A stretch of 64,000 nt of DNA, taken from contig JBNKWZ010000008.1 of the NCBI GenBank assembly GCA_050300015.1, positions 62,001-126,000 on the forward strand. Reading direction: 5' to 3'. Positions 63,115 through 64,000 of this stretch are shown here, in pieces (position 1 is the first letter of the stretch; each line of letters begins with the position of its first letter). A program made the translations under genes and the position numbers. The notes below the pieces were generated by a model. That model saw only the letters and a list, made by a program, of their open reading frames with translations, searched no databases and was not told the origin of the DNA. The DNA is from CAYZQH01 sp050300015 (GTDB lineage: Bacteria > Pseudomonadota > Gammaproteobacteria > Pseudomonadales > Cellvibrionaceae).

Positions 63115-64000
63115 TTAGGTGGTCAGCGTTCTTAGCAAATTTTTCACGTCTTCGCGAATATCAGCATCCGAATCCAACAACTCTTTTATCTTTCTACAAG
63201 CATGCAACACCGTTGTATGGTCGCGACCGCCAAAAGCATCGCCTATTTCGGGTAAGCTGTGGTTGGTTAAATCCTTAGCTAAATACATGGCAACCTGCCT
63301 TGGACGCGCGACAGAGCGACTACGACGCTTGGAGTTTAAGTCAGCCACTTTAATTTTATAATATTCAGCCACCACCCTTTGAATATTGTCGATACTGACC
63401 AGTCGGTCCTGCAAAGCCAATAAATCCTTCAGCGCTTCACGCACCAAGTCGATATTGATCGGGCGACCAGTAAAGTGGGCGTTAGCAATCACCCTTTTTA
63501 AGGCGCCTTCAAGCTCACGTACATTTGAACGAATACGCTGTGCAATAAAAAAAGCGGCATCATGTGGTAATTCCATTTTGGCTTGGAATGCCTTTTTCAT
63601 CAAAATGGCCACTCGCGTTTCTAGCTCCGGGGGTTCAATCGCTACGGTCAAACCCCACCCGAAACGAGATTTAAGACGTTCCTCCAATCCGTTAATCTCT
63701 TTAGGATACCGATCACAAGTTAAAATGATTTGTTGCCCACCTTCCAAAAGAGCGTTAAAAGTGTGGAAGAACTCCTCTTGAGAGCGTTCTTTTCCCGCAA
63801 AAAACTGTATATCGTCAATCAACAGCGCATCTACCGAACGGTAATAACGTTTAAAGTCGTTAATAGCGTTTAATTGTAAAGCCTTCACCATATCCGCCAC
63901 AAAACGCTCAGAGTGAAGATAAACGACTTTTGCATTAGGCTTCCTCTGTAATAGAGCGTTTCCCACCGCATGCATCAAGTGCGTTTTGCCCAGTCCCACC
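63115..64000 (-). CDS. dnaA: Chromosomal replication initiator DnaA (C-terminal part)
   Basis: The last ~295 residues; the N-terminus lies beyond the right edge, which cuts within Walker A (visible VGLGKTHLMHAVG). Walker B LLIDDIQFF, sensor/box VII RSNVRELEGAL, and domain IV signature GGRDHTTVLHACRKI with the DNA-binding helices. oriC is probably beyond the right edge upstream of dnaA; the 59-base dnaA-dnaN gap contains no DnaA boxes. Confidence 0.98.
   Translation of the reverse strand, partial: VGLGKTHLMHAVGNALLQRKPNAKVVYLHSERFVADMVKALQLNAINDFKRYYRSVDALLIDDIQFFAGKERSQEEFFHTFNALLEGGQQIILTCDRYPKEINGLEERLKSRFGWGLTVAIEPPELETRVAILMKKAFQAKMELPHDAAFFIAQRIRSNVRELEGALKRVIANAHFTGRPINIDLVREALKDLLALQDRLVSIDNIQRVVAEYYKIKVADLNSKRRSRSVARPRQVAMYLAKDLTNHSLPEIGDAFGGRDHTTVLHACRKIKELLDSDADIREDVKNLLRTLTT

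Overview
The window comes from a Gram-negative gammaproteobacterium, most likely a polysaccharide-degrading member of the Cellvibrionaceae (Cellvibrio/Saccharophagus/Teredinibacter type). This is inferred from four things: a dnaA-dnaN-recF-gyrB origin block at the right edge, a GyrB of about 808 residues with the enlarged gammaproteobacterial C-terminal half, a poly-serine-linked lipoprotein with a GH62 arabinofuranosidase domain, and a T6SS locus laid out like Pseudomonas H1-T6SS. No species call is possible from the sequence alone.

Layout, left to right. 1-7590 (minus): the N-terminal 2530 codons of a very large filamentous-haemagglutinin-type exoprotein that runs off the left edge. 8441-11091 (minus): ExbB, two ExbD proteins and a TonB-like protein with an AgmX/PglI-type C-terminus. 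11242-24019 (minus): the regulatory and membrane half of a T6SS (small ORF, PpkA, PppA, TagF, TssM, TssL, TssK, TssJ, FHA protein). 24418-35370 (plus): the sheath, baseplate and ClpV half (TssA, B, C, a second TssC, E, F, G, H), ending at a bidirectional terminator. 35513-40615 (minus): two large TPR proteins, a smaller TPR lipoprotein and a small secreted protein. 40653-47247 (minus): Hcp, VgrG and T6SS adaptor-type proteins (DUF6484, DUF2169, a degenerate ketosynthase-like protein, a TIGR02270-like protein). 47989-49659 (minus): the GH62 lipoprotein. 50455-58101 (minus): an unusual two-gene unit, a 1963-residue beta-repeat/coiled-coil protein followed after 3 bases by a 583-residue protein whose C-terminus looks like a cholera-toxin-type ADP-ribosyltransferase. 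58394-64000 (minus): gyrB, recF, dnaN and dnaA (partial), with two perfect parS sites inside recF.

How it works together. The T6SS core looks complete: membrane complex TssJLM, baseplate TssKEFG, cap TssA, sheath TssBC, recycling ATPase ClpV, tube Hcp and spike VgrG. It carries the full threonine-phosphorylation switch (PpkA kinase, PppA phosphatase, FHA target, TagF repressor). Unusual points are an FGE-like sensor domain fused to PpkA, a second tssC behind an intrinsic terminator and with a TTG start, and a vgrG adaptor set with no visible PAAR protein or cargo.

The most promising undescribed element is the giant-protein/ADP-ribosyltransferase pair at 50.5-58.1 kb. It may be a toxin with its own carrier, or cargo of the T6SS; neither link is shown by the sequence.
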